Position numbers and translations under genes: made by a program
Notes under the pieces: generated by a model
Seen by the model: the letters and a program-made list of their open reading frames with translations, nothing else
What the model was told of the DNA's origin: nothing
Database searches by the model: none
Shown: positions 38,171-48,332 of the stretch, in pieces
Numbering within the stretch: the stretch's first letter is position 1
How the letters are laid out: each line of letters opens with the position of its first letter
Origin: Siderastrea siderea
Taxonomy: Eukaryota; Cnidaria; Anthozoa; Scleractinia; Rhizangiidae
Length of the DNA stretch: 64,000 nt
Direction of reading: 5' to 3'
Assembly: GCA_964030785.1 (NCBI GenBank)
Contig: OZ034971.1
Coordinates: forward strand, 42,043,304 to 42,107,303

Positions 38171-39268
38171 GGAACACACATTTACCTTGTACAACCGGCT
38201 AGTTTACGCGGGATGGGACTTCAAACGGCTTGCGGTCAGCAAAACGCTAACCATGGTTAACAGAGCCTAGATCTTCATTAGTGAGTTTAGCTAAGTTCAG
38301 AACTGCAGCTGTATTCTTTTTATACATCTGGTTACAAAATATTAGTTGAATTTCCTTTTTTGTTGTTACACACTGTATTTGGTTCAGTTCTGACGTCTAC
38401 AAAATATATTTATATTCAACTATGGCTTTCGTATATCCTTGACATAGGACCAAAAAAAGCCAAGTAGTTTTCGTCGGCGTAGGAAAAAGGGTTTGTTAAG
38501 CGTGTGTCGTTTTTCTGGTGATAAATATTTTTCTTCTGTCATGATATATTTAATGGAAAGCAAAGGCTATACGTATATAAATATATTTTATATGTCAGAG
38601 GTTTAAAATCAGGTGTATATTTAACATATACATACACTTAAAACGGAATTAATTCTATCATCATTTACACTGAATTTCTTCAGCCCTTTCATGTTTGCTT
38701 ATGATGCAGCAAACGTTTATAGCATCACACTCCTGGCACTGTGATCTAGGAATACGTCCCTAAACTTAATTTGAGCAAAATTACCCACTTAAATCGAGTC
38801 TATATCGGTGCTTTACTCGTTTCTATATCGGTGCAAATGTAAATACTGTGCATCGATATCTCTCCAATTTATTCCATCTTTCCTTATATAAAAACACATC
38901 AATTTTGTAAATATTAAGCTTATTTCACCTTTTCTGAATAAACAAGGTGCTAGATTCATCCTTAAAACTGAAAAGTCTCCTTTAATGTAGTTTTTGAAAA
39001 TCTTTAGAGCACAGATAACAAACATTCCTATTATGGAATGCTTTACAAATGATAAACGAGTATTTCCGACAATCTATCAGATTGTTCTCAAAAGTTTTCA
39101 GCCACACACACTTTTCACCCGTAACAGCTTTTCAGGATATATTTTAAGGATTTGTTTTTTTTTTAACCAATGAATATTACCTCCCCCGCCTACAGTATTG
39201 ATCTTCTTATGGATGTAATCTCCAGAAACACACACCCTGATTGGTTAAATGCTGTGTTTGTTTTGCTC

Positions 39269-39275
39269 TATAAAA
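39269..39275 (+). promoter_or_regulatory. TATA box of the gene 2 duplicate
   Basis: TATAAAA 51 bp before the first in-frame ATG (39326), with an inverted CCAAT near 39240. The promoter is kept although the gene is broken in exon 3. Confidence 0.5.
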
Positions 39276-40045
39276 ACACCTTAAACTTGTGACAGCCTCA
39301 AAAAGTTGAGGCAATTTCAGTTTGAATGCCGGGGATTGGATCAGAAACTATGAAAACCTTGTTTCCCTTTATACAAGGTAGGTTTCCAGACGATAATAAT
39401 ATTCGTATCATGCACAAAATTATTTCTTTGTGAATGCTTCCCTCTAGTAGTTTAAGGCCTGGGTCACGGTTTTAGGGAGAAAAAATGCTTGTGCATGATA
39501 TTTTGGCTTGGGAACGAACTGAAGTGAAACAAATTTGGCACACAGAAACATCTCATCGTCCTTACTAAAAAGTAACATTTTTTGGAGCATTAAGCGTTCT
39601 CATAGGTCGAGTGACATGTCACGCGACTGCTGCTCTGAAAATGACAGATATTTGACGAGTTACGAAAGGGTTTAAGAGATAGATTAGATCGAAGACGAGC
39701 TCTTTTTCGATGCAGTTTAATTATTTCAAGCCCTTTAAGCTTGCACTTGTCGTCTTCTGTTTGCTACACTAGATTAATGAGAACGAAGGTTAACAGTATC
39801 CGTAAAATTCTAGTTTTGAACGCTCATGAAATGTACTTTCAACTGGAACAAGCGAGGACACCCACTCCAAACATACAAAATCAGATATGTCTAATCTTCA
39901 TCGGAAACGCTGATTTATCAATACAACTAAAATTCGTGGCATATCGTGGTTTTTCGAAAGTTTTGGCATCTCAAGTTTCACGTAGTTTTAACTCGTATTC
40001 GTTCGTGAGTTTCTTCTCGTTTTATCAAACTGCAATTTCGTGTTC

Positions 40046-40418
40046 GGGTCTGACGGATTACGCTGGCATAATTTCCAGCATATTAATAAATCTGAAGCAT
40101 ATCTGAGAGCTTGGGCTCATTAAATGTTTCACTGAATAATTATAAGTTGTATCTAACATTTCTTTCTTTTTTTTTTTCAAAAGTGATATGAAAAACTGTG
40201 TGGGAATGTTTCTTTAATAGGTGCGGGAGGGAAAAGCGTCATTTTAAAAGCTCTGGAATGACTTGCCCATTATAATCAAACAGTGTTCCACAGTTGACTC
40301 TTTTAAATTGAGATTAAAAACTTTCCTTTTTAACAGTGTCTATAGTTAGATTAGGTAAATAATTTATTGTAAAAAGCATTGAGACTTCCATACGTTGTAA
40401 AATGCGTTTTTAAGCACC

Positions 40419-40507
<89 letters not shown>

Positions 40508-40633
40508 TTAGTCTGACATAATTAGGAGTATAAAAACCTCCAGCCAAGCATAACTTTGAGCATAATACTCTGGTTTCTTAGGTGACGCCCGCAAGCATTA
40601 TTCTCGATTTTACGAGCATAATCCGTCAGACCC
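40046..40633. mobile_element. Inverted-repeat element (about 588 bp) in intron 1 of gene 2
   Basis: The left end GGGTCTGACGGATTACGCT is matched by an inverted right end (AGCATAATCCGTCAGACCC). The element is absent from the matching place in unit A, so it inserted after the duplication. It contains a long ATT microsatellite at 40422-40507. No transposase frame. Confidence 0.65.
40422..40507 (+). repeat. (TTA)n microsatellite
   Basis: About 28 uninterrupted TTA units inside the inverted-repeat element at 40046-40633. Confidence 0.95.
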
Positions 40634-42598
40634 TACTCACCGTGATTCAATGCGGTGGCGCCACATAGGAAGTGCTCACATGCTACCGGTACGACTTTCA
40701 TTTCGTTACGAGATGAATGCTTTATGCCGTGTTTTCATGAACCGTTTTCATGGCGGTGTGAGCCTTACGTAGCCTTCATTCTGTTACAAAATCGTTAAAA
40801 CTAATACCCTTAAACTGCGTTTACATGACACCAGTATGATTTTTCGCGCCGGAATGAGAATCTTGATCTGGTATAGTTACCGGAGTGAACCCCACACCAA
40901 TATAGCCTGTATAACAGGAGTTTATCGTGAAGGAATACAGAGCCACAAGACCAGGATGAACTGGTATTGGTATCCTGTAAATACCCTCTTAGTGAGCTTA
41001 CGTTTTGCTTCAGTGTTATTGCCCATAGCCAAGCCTTTGATGGACATCGTTTTAACTTAAATGGAGGTTTTCAGAGAGACTTACACCCTCTTTCCCTGAC
41101 TAGACAGAGTAAAATTTATCATTTGTTGCTTTAAAACTACCTTAAGGTTACTTTTATTAGCGACTACCTAATTTAGCCATTTTTTCTCTTAAAGATTTGG
41201 CGTCTACTTCGTTCAGCGATTTAAAGCTAATCGGTATCGAAAGCTTGCGTTTGAGAATTCGATTACATGATAAAAAGAGGTCAGAGAGGGAAGTTCAGAT
41301 AGTTTCGAACTAAAACCTCCGCTGTTCTAATTGGTTTAAGTCCGTTAGTTCGATACCTGTAAGAAAAAATTGAAAACCACCTCGTAATGAAAAAATGACA
41401 ACGAGGTTTGTTTGGAGTGAACACAAACCATCATGCAAATATGACCCTTTCGATTTTTTCAGGGTGTAGAGTTATCCTTATGACGTCTTTTTGTGTTGCC
41501 ATCAAAGCACGCGCTGACAATTTTCTCACATTTGAAAATCGCTCAAAATCCCTTCTGAAGGGCGGTTACCATCAAAACAACAGCTTATCTCTGTGCCTCG
41601 AGATCCAACCGGGACTTCTTCAACTGATAGACAACAAGGGCAAAGTACTTGTGCGATATAGAAAACTGCCAAAGCAGAGATTTCATACCCAAGTTCTGGA
41701 CGACAACTTTGTGTGGTATGTAACAAAAATCTTCTAGCTGTACACAGTTCTACTTCATTTCAGTATTTTATGGTTTCTGACAATAATCGCCTTATAATAT
41801 ATTAATCACCTTGAGATTAGAGATAGGACCAGTTGTTTTTCACAGTTTTACTTCTGTTTAGTAAACATCACAAAGCAAGTATGAATTTAACGTCTTTTTA
41901 GCGTATAAGTATATATTTAGCACGAAGCCTTTAAACCCTCCTCTCCCGGAAGCGCCCTAAATATAAAATTAAGACGTGATTAATTTTCATTTTGCAAAAT
42001 ATTGAAAAAAGGCAGGGCCATTCGAAGCCAGAGAGCATTCATTTGAGGCTAGTCAAACTTAAGGACTCTGATCTCTGAAAGACCCAAGGCCCGTCCCCGC
42101 TTACTGTCGGACTTGAAAACGCAAACTTGCTTATGTTTTCTTGCCTATTGCCCACTAAAACGATTGAAAACGCAAATGAAAACGGAGAGTTTCTAAAACG
42201 TTTTCAAAAGTGGAGACTTTTGAAAATGCTTTTTTTAAACAGCTTTACAAACACCGTAACAAACAGTACTGATCATTGCTTGCTGGCTTTAATGCACTTG
42301 AAACCATTTAAGGATTTCATCTCATCCAAGATCTTTTCAGTTAGAATCACCTCATACAGCATGCACAATAAACAGCACCACAGGAAAGTACTGTTCAATA
42401 GCTTTGATTTGAATTGTCACACTTCAAGATCAGTTTAATTTTCAACGACAAAGCAACGGATAGAACCGGTTATTGCAGCATGATAAACAATAGAACATAA
42501 ACGAACTGATTTTAGGATCAACGTTCTCAGAACTAAAAGTTAAAACCAAGTTCCATTACATCACTCACGTTTTGGCTCTGCCAGGTTCAAATGGTTAA

Positions 42599-42804
42599 CC
42601 CTTTAAGCCCTAACAGTGACGAAAATGAAATTTCTCTTTACATTATCTCTACTTGTTCAAACATTCAAGTGATGAGAATAAAGAAAGTGATCACCAAGGA
42701 TAAGATGTCTTGCGATATTTAGACAAATTCTCCTAACTAGTTCTACAAGAAATAGGTGGAAAACAGCAAGGAGAATGTGCCTTTATATATCAGGGCTTAA
42801 AGTG
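42599..42804. mobile_element. TTAA-target MITE, complete, 206 bp
   Basis: Inverted ends CCCTTTAAGCCCT and the inverse of CACTTTAAGCCCTG are flanked by TTAA at 42595-42598 and 42805-42808. The matching site in unit A is empty (GGCTAAGCC). TTAA duplication with CCC ends is typical of piggyBac-like elements. This is the best-preserved small member of a family with other copies at 13314-13503, 37972-38170, 55434-55545, 59186-60037 and 62528-62690. Confidence 0.8.
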
Positions 42805-43630
42805 TTAAGCCATTCAGTTGTTTTTTCTCTTTGCTAGTTGCCAAACATTTGTTTTTATATTAATTCAGAAAATTTAATGAAACGGCCTCCAGTGAAATAT
42901 CATGGAACTTCAGCCAGTTGAGCTCCTGTTTGTCCACATAAGAAACAGGTTCTTACAACATTTCCCCATTCCACTTTTGCAGGCGTCATTCGGCTGAAGA
43001 GCCCGTGTTCATGAAAGCGCTGATACATTTGCTCCTGGTTTGTCACGAGACGCCATCAGAGAAATCTCTCCGGCATTGTACCGGAGAGCCATGGCAAAAC
43101 TCCGAAAGAAACAAGAAATACAACTTTTAGCTCGCGTTTCACACGCTTTGCACGACACTGCAAATCACTATGCAATAACCAAGCCCTTTCACGTGATGTT
43201 CATGAGCTTACTGACAGAACACGATGCGCGAACACCTGAGCATGACCAGGAAAACGCTGGCTCTTATCACCACAGATACCTTAAACATTTTTGCAACCGC
43301 AAAAGAGGTTACTGCAAAGACCTGAGGAGCGATCCCTACAACAGCAGGTGCTTGGGAATGTGCGGGCCAAAATGCTGGTGCTGGTCACTAGTTTGTAGTG
43401 ACTGCTGCTATCATAAAGGATGTTATGAACATGATTTATGCTGCCACCATAAGAAACTCCCTGCGTATTGTTTGTTACCATTTTTTCATCGCTTCAGATG
43501 CAAAAGCTATGGCGGGTATGCCAGCTGTCTCTAAGAGCCTCAACCCTTAAGACCCCTATATCAAGGTGCCTTTTTCCTCACTGTTCTCCACTTGTCACAA
43601 AGGAAAAGACACGTCACCTTATACTCACAA

Positions 43631-44735
43631 ATCATTAGTTTTTTGTAAACTAATTGCAATTTTGAGACGGCCCTACTGCATTATATTGGTTCTAATATAA
43701 TTAATATGGCCAATGCCTAAACTCAACCTCATCCCCAGGTTCAGCTCTGCTTCCCTTAAAGAGGAAGGTGGGAACGAGATCTCCGTAAACCATGCCACAA
43801 TTCACTTAAGATTTGAATTTCTAAATATTCGGAGCGTTAGGAAAGAATTATGCTACTAGCATTTTTGTTTTTTACTCCAGTTGAAAATCTCCAAGCCACA
43901 ACAAGCTAATATGCTCTCAAACACATGACTTGTGGTTTATATAGTGTATGTGATATGAAACACGATTGCGTTTATTACACTGCAATTATCCCTGTCCGTG
44001 ACAACATTCTTGCTACTAAAAATAAAGCACAATTTAGCTTAACTTGGTTACATACCTGGTGCACTAATCAATGAAAAAAATCCAAAATGACAAGGAGGGG
44101 GCATTGGGGCCTGTAAGAAACCGAAAAACCGCACAAAAAATCATGCAAAACCGAAAAACCGAAATGAATTTCGATCAAAACCGAAAACCGAACATGACAT
44201 TCCAAATTCCGAAGCTCTAAAGGGAAGAAAGGGAATTTTTTAAAGAGTCTTGACATTTTTGTTAATTAACATGCTAAATTACACTGCTTTAACTTGCATG
44301 TTAAGCATAAAAGCAGGTTTTCTTTCTACCAACATGATCTCAGAGAAACTGTAAACCAAATTGGAAAACCGGAAACCAGAGCAAATACCAAATCCGAAAA
44401 CCCGCTAGTATTTTTGCCAGAAACCGAAAACCATATGCTAATAGAAGGAAAACCCGAAAACCGAAGAAGACACCAAAACCGAAAAACCGCGGTTTCTTGT
44501 TGTGAAAACCGAAAAACCGATCTAAAAAATGTCCAAAACCGAGAAACCGAAAACCCCAAAGTCCCCCTCTACAAGGAGACCGACACGTCTCGTTATTTTG
44601 TCTATAAGATGAAAATGTTTAGATACATGCCACATAGTCCAAAGGCCATTTTGTCAATCTCCGGATATTCTTGGTAACCGACACATAAGAAGGTCCAAAG
44701 TCTTCGATTGTATTAAGAAAAAACAACACACAACA
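43631..44735. other. Spacer upstream of CxxHDxCC gene 3
   Basis: No gene. It contains the AACCGAAA-rich element at 44095-44570. No clear TATA box is seen before the gene 3 start. Confidence 0.4.
44095..44570. mobile_element. AACCGAAA-rich inverted-repeat element
   Basis: The ends GAGGGGGCATTGGGG and the inverse of CCCCAAAGTCCCCCTC form an imperfect terminal inverted repeat. The interior has about twenty dispersed AAACCGAAAA-type motifs, almost all in one orientation. No coding frame is supported. It ends 165 bp before the start codon of CxxHDxCC gene 3. Confidence 0.6.
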
Positions 44736-46616
44736 ATGGCGACATCTTTCCTAGTCATTAATATTCTTCTTTGTATTCATTTTGTGATCTCGAGTATTGA
44801 TGCTAAAACTGCAACAATTTCAAGGCCCGGATTGAGTTTGAAAAAAATTGACCAGGAAGAAGCGAAAGGCTGCTGGAAAGACCCCGACCAAGCTGCCTCG
44901 ATGTGTTTTCACATTTCATGCAATTTAATGCGTATTACGCGAGGGCCAAACGGGGGCATACCATTGGCTTTGTATTATACCAGCAAGATCAGAGACATTC
45001 ATTATATACAAGCACTTGAAGACGGACTTTTAAGGTAAGGAACACTGCAAAGAACACGATTTTTCAGCGATAAAGCGCTAATTAACTGGTCCTGTCACTT
45101 TCAGCTTCAAAGTTACGAAATGTGGTTTAAGGGTGATAGCTCAAATCATTGAAAGTTGTAAAGTGACACATTGCCGTAATACTAGATAATACTTTCTAAA
45201 TTTTGAGTTTGTGTGACCGGTTCAATCAAATGCTGCTGAGTAGTACGATATTTTTCAGTTGTGAGAGATGTTCACAATTTGACGCAAGTAAAATAAAGTC
45301 TCTCAAAAATTTGCCCTCAGCAACTTTGCTCGGGTAATCACACCCGTACTGACTACTTCTTGGCTTGGCTTGGGTGGTAAAGAACCTGTAGACTCAACAA
45401 CTCCCAGTGCGGCTTGCGGAGCGGTGTTGACTCTAGATGGAGGCATTAGATATTTTCTTGTGGATGTATGGAAACAGAAACTGTTAGTTATTCCCTAGTC
45501 GGAGCTCTAGGTATTCACATTACCCGTGGCCCAAAAGAAAGCCGAGCAAAGTACTGCCTTCTCTTGTCCTTTCTCCTTTTTTCTGCCAGCAATGTGTTTT
45601 CTTTGCTGCTTACAACCAAGCGATGAGGGTGCGAGTAAATAATTTTTGTCGCACATTTCAACTTTGATCACTTTGACTGTGAAAATTCTTTTCAACAAGA
45701 GAAACGTAACCTTGATTAATTTTTATTCCCAGGTTAACTAGCGTTGACCGGCTTTCGAAAAACTGGGCCCTGATCGCACAGTTAACACAAAATGTTTTTG
45801 ATGTTTCTACGTTAATTTGTTTATTTGTTTGTTTTCAGGTACAGGTCAATGGATATAAGAGTGCCAGAACTGGTTTCATCATCTTTGGTTATCAAAGCTA
45901 TCAAACGCAAATTCAACAAAGTCTCCTTAGAGACAAAATCCCTTAGCGACCTTTATTTCTTTCTTAAACAAATTCCACGATCAAGTAAAACACGGGCACT
46001 CATAAAGAAGCCAGGAAAACGAGTCTTGACTGAAAATGAAGCTACTACTTTGGAGAAAATCTCTTCAGCTTTAAAGGTGCACCCGTTAAATCGTCGCTTC
46101 CCAAAAGTAATGGAACGATTTCACCTTCTTTGTTTAGGATTAGTCCGGTCCTTAGGACCACTCAATTCGTATGAAAAAGGAAAATACGATTTTTCAACAG
46201 CGAAGGGAAACAGGGTGTCTTCATTTTATGACGTTCTAAAGCAAGTTCCAGCAAACATCGCTCTCCCGTCATTTACCAATCAAACACGTCCAAAAACACG
46301 ACCTCAAGGGCCTGGAGACCATGACAACGGTTCGGCCAAACAGCAAAGAAAACGAGTCGGATGCACCGACGTGCGCAGTGGCTCGGACCGCGAGTGTTTT
46401 GGAATGTGTGGTCCAAGGTGTTGGTGTTGGGATTGGCTGTGCGGAGACTGCTGTTTGCACAAAGGATGTCTTCAGCATGACGCCTGCTGTCGACACGCCA
46501 AGCCGGAGTACCTATCAACTTATTGCCTGTTGCCTTTTATTTACGGCTTTGATTGTAAGGGTTATAAGGGCTACCCGAAATGCCTTCAGCGTTGCTCTTA
46601 TTCAATTTACGCCTGA
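44736..46616 (+). CDS. Secreted cysteine-rich protein with PLA2-like CxxHDxCC motif, gene 3
   Basis: Exons 44736-45034 and 45839-46616 join in phase 2 (AG|G, Arg), giving 358 residues. The start ATG has a good context (ACAATGG) and opens a signal peptide (MATSFLVINILLCIHFVISS). It is a diverged paralogue of genes 1 and 2. The first exon here corresponds to exons 1 and 2 there, and the last intron is at the matching position and phase. The C-terminal domain repeats the cysteine pattern: MCGPRCWCW, CGDCCLHKGC, then C-L-Q-H313-D314-A-C-C, then YCLLPF and YKGYPKC. A short tail with one more cysteine (QRCSYSIYA) is added. The central region is longer and basic, with little similarity to gene 1. 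Secretion is well supported. Phospholipase activity is only a guess from the His-Asp motif. Confidence 0.75.
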
Positions 46617-48332
46617 AAATTTATATTCAAATGTTGGTACGAACATAAAAACACGGCAAATGAGAAAACACGGAACCCTCATTTTCGCACATTTAGTTTC
46701 TGAAGCCAAATGATTGAAGTCTTTTACACGGAAACTGAAGGGCCTCGGTCAATCTCGTTCCAAGGGTCTTCAGGCTTCTTGTTCAGATGGTGGTCGCCGG
46801 GAAAGATTCTGGGGTAATGAAAAAGGTTTTTTTTTTTTTTGATCGGCTGTTCACTGACTGTTCACTATAACAAAACTAAGAAATCGTTCACTGCAGGATC
46901 CCTGTGGTAACAATTCCATTACTGACTCCATCTCCCCAGAGTCTCTCCCGTCAACCACCTGCTGACCAAAAAGCTTGAGGACTCTGGGTACGAGTTGGGC
47001 CTTGGTCAGTGGATGGTCACCCTGGCAACTGTTAAACCGCTGACTGAGAAGTTTCTGTATAAGAAAATAGCTACTTATTGATATGGTTCTTTTTCTAAAT
47101 TTCCATTAATTTCCCGTAACCATATCAATACATCAGTTAAGCTGACTGAAAATGGGAACAATGCTTGAATTTTTATTGTTATCAAAAAGTATAAAGGTGA
47201 GTTTTTTATCCACGCGAGAGGTTTGATCACCATAAGACGAAAATGTTACACGACCGACCGTCTCGCGGGGATCGTACCCAGGGTCTATCTGCTTCCCGTC
47301 CTTTCGAGGAAGGGAAGAAGGGAAACCCTGGAATTGAGTTAGAACACCAAACCGTAAAATTGTAACCACCACCATCCAAAAAAAGAATGACAACTGGAAT
47401 TACTTTTCTTCAAATAAAGTCGTTGCTAAAGCTTTTCAATGTTACACAAAAATGACCGTGGAAAATTGTTATGCACATGCAGTCACGTTTGCAATGCATA
47501 GGTTGATATGATCGATAGGGTTATGAAACATAACGGATCAAACACAAAACATGATGCAAAAAAGATACCGGAGACAGTTAAAACAATCTTACTGAAATAA
47601 TCATACTGTAACTTGTCAAAAAAAAAACTATTCCCTATAAAAATTTATAGCTACTTCTGTGATATGTCCTACGCATGTATGTGCATTATTCTGTACATAT
47701 ACAATAGCATTAGCCTTCTTCTTAAAAATTCTTTGAAAGCTAAACAAATAAACACCAGCTCTTAAGTTAAAATTCTAACACGCGGGGAGACTCACTTAGT
47801 TGAGTTTTCGCGCGAGTTTATCGGCTGTAGACCCGCCATCTCGACTTCGTGATGAGGAGGACTGCAGGGAATTTTACTACTCAGAGAATAGTGACTTTTT
47901 CCCCGCTATTACCCCATTTTCCTCGCCGGCCCGCCAATGGGGGTTCCACCGCTGACAGTCTCGCATAAAAAGCCCGAACTCAAATAACTGAGCCAGAAAA
48001 TCAAGACTATTTTTCCCACTCCAGTTTTATAACATTGGCCTTATTCTGACCAATGATGCGGTTTGTTGTTGTTGCTACGTTGATGTGTTTACCCTTTCTT
48101 GAGATTTCTAGTTCATGAAAAATCATGAAACTGACGTTGATTCGGTTCCCAGGTGGTTGCTTCACTGAAGGATTGCAACCTGGGGTAGACATGCGATGTT
48201 TGTCTGAGAAAATAATAACAAAAAGCTTTTTTTGTTGCTTTCTTTTTGTAAAAATTGAGAATTGTGATACGAAACCCCACTATAAAATTAATATTTGGTA
48301 TCATTTTATCAATCTCTTCATACAAAAGTTTT
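46617..48332. other. Intergenic, one possible orphan exon
   Basis: At 46940-47081 there is a coding-looking stretch after a good acceptor (TCTCCCCAG): 46 codons beginning VSPVNHLLTKKLEDSGYELG and ending at TGA. No upstream exons were found and the product is not recognised, so it is not called as a gene. The rest is AT-rich without features. Confidence 0.3.

Larger units (their letters stand above)
31370..38200 (+). repeat. Segmental duplication, unit A
   Basis: Unit A matches 38200-43630 (unit B) head to tail, including promoter, exons, introns and 3' flank of the CxxHDxCC gene. Homology starts near GATGGGA.TTCAAA upstream and ends near ACTTGTCA.AAAGGAA downstream. Unit A has one large extra segment, the TA-flanked transposon at 31761-33175. 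Confidence 0.8.
39350..43534 (+). pseudogene. CxxHDxCC secreted protein gene 2, broken in exon 3
   Basis: This is the duplicate of the gene at 34014-37963. Exons 39350-39377, 41463-41715 and 42983-43534 sit at matching splice sites, with the same phases and a signal peptide (MKTLFPFIQ, then GCRVILMTSFCVAIKA). Exon 3 has a 22-bp deletion next to 43016, just after the shared codons VFMK, relative to gene 1. The spliced frame then runs out of register and stops at a TAG about 110 bp on, before the cysteine domain. From 43040 the original frame continues without a stop to 43534, about 90% identical to gene 1, with all 14 cysteines and the HD pair. No alternative in-phase acceptor was found: the one candidate, at 43058-43059, would create TGA at the junction. 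It is a recent pseudogene, or an assembly or allelic variant. Confidence 0.7.
38201..43630 (+). repeat. Segmental duplication, unit B
   Basis: Second unit of the tandem duplication. Compared with unit A it lacks the 1.4-kb TA-flanked transposon, has gained an inverted-repeat element in intron 1 (40046-40633) and a TTAA MITE in intron 2 (42599-42804), and has lost 22 bp in exon 3 and the interior of the MITE in the 3' flank. Confidence 0.8.

Noticed and set aside
39741..40106. 121-codon frame in intron 1 of gene 2
   Set aside because: Unit A does not preserve the frame, so it is unlikely to be coding.
40422..40507. TTA array considered as a CRISPR-like or structured repeat
   Set aside because: A plain trinucleotide microsatellite without spacers; the sequence is eukaryotic.
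44294..44677. 127-codon frame upstream of gene 3
   Set aside because: It is a read-through of the AACCGAAA-rich element; the peptide is a by-product of the repeated motif.
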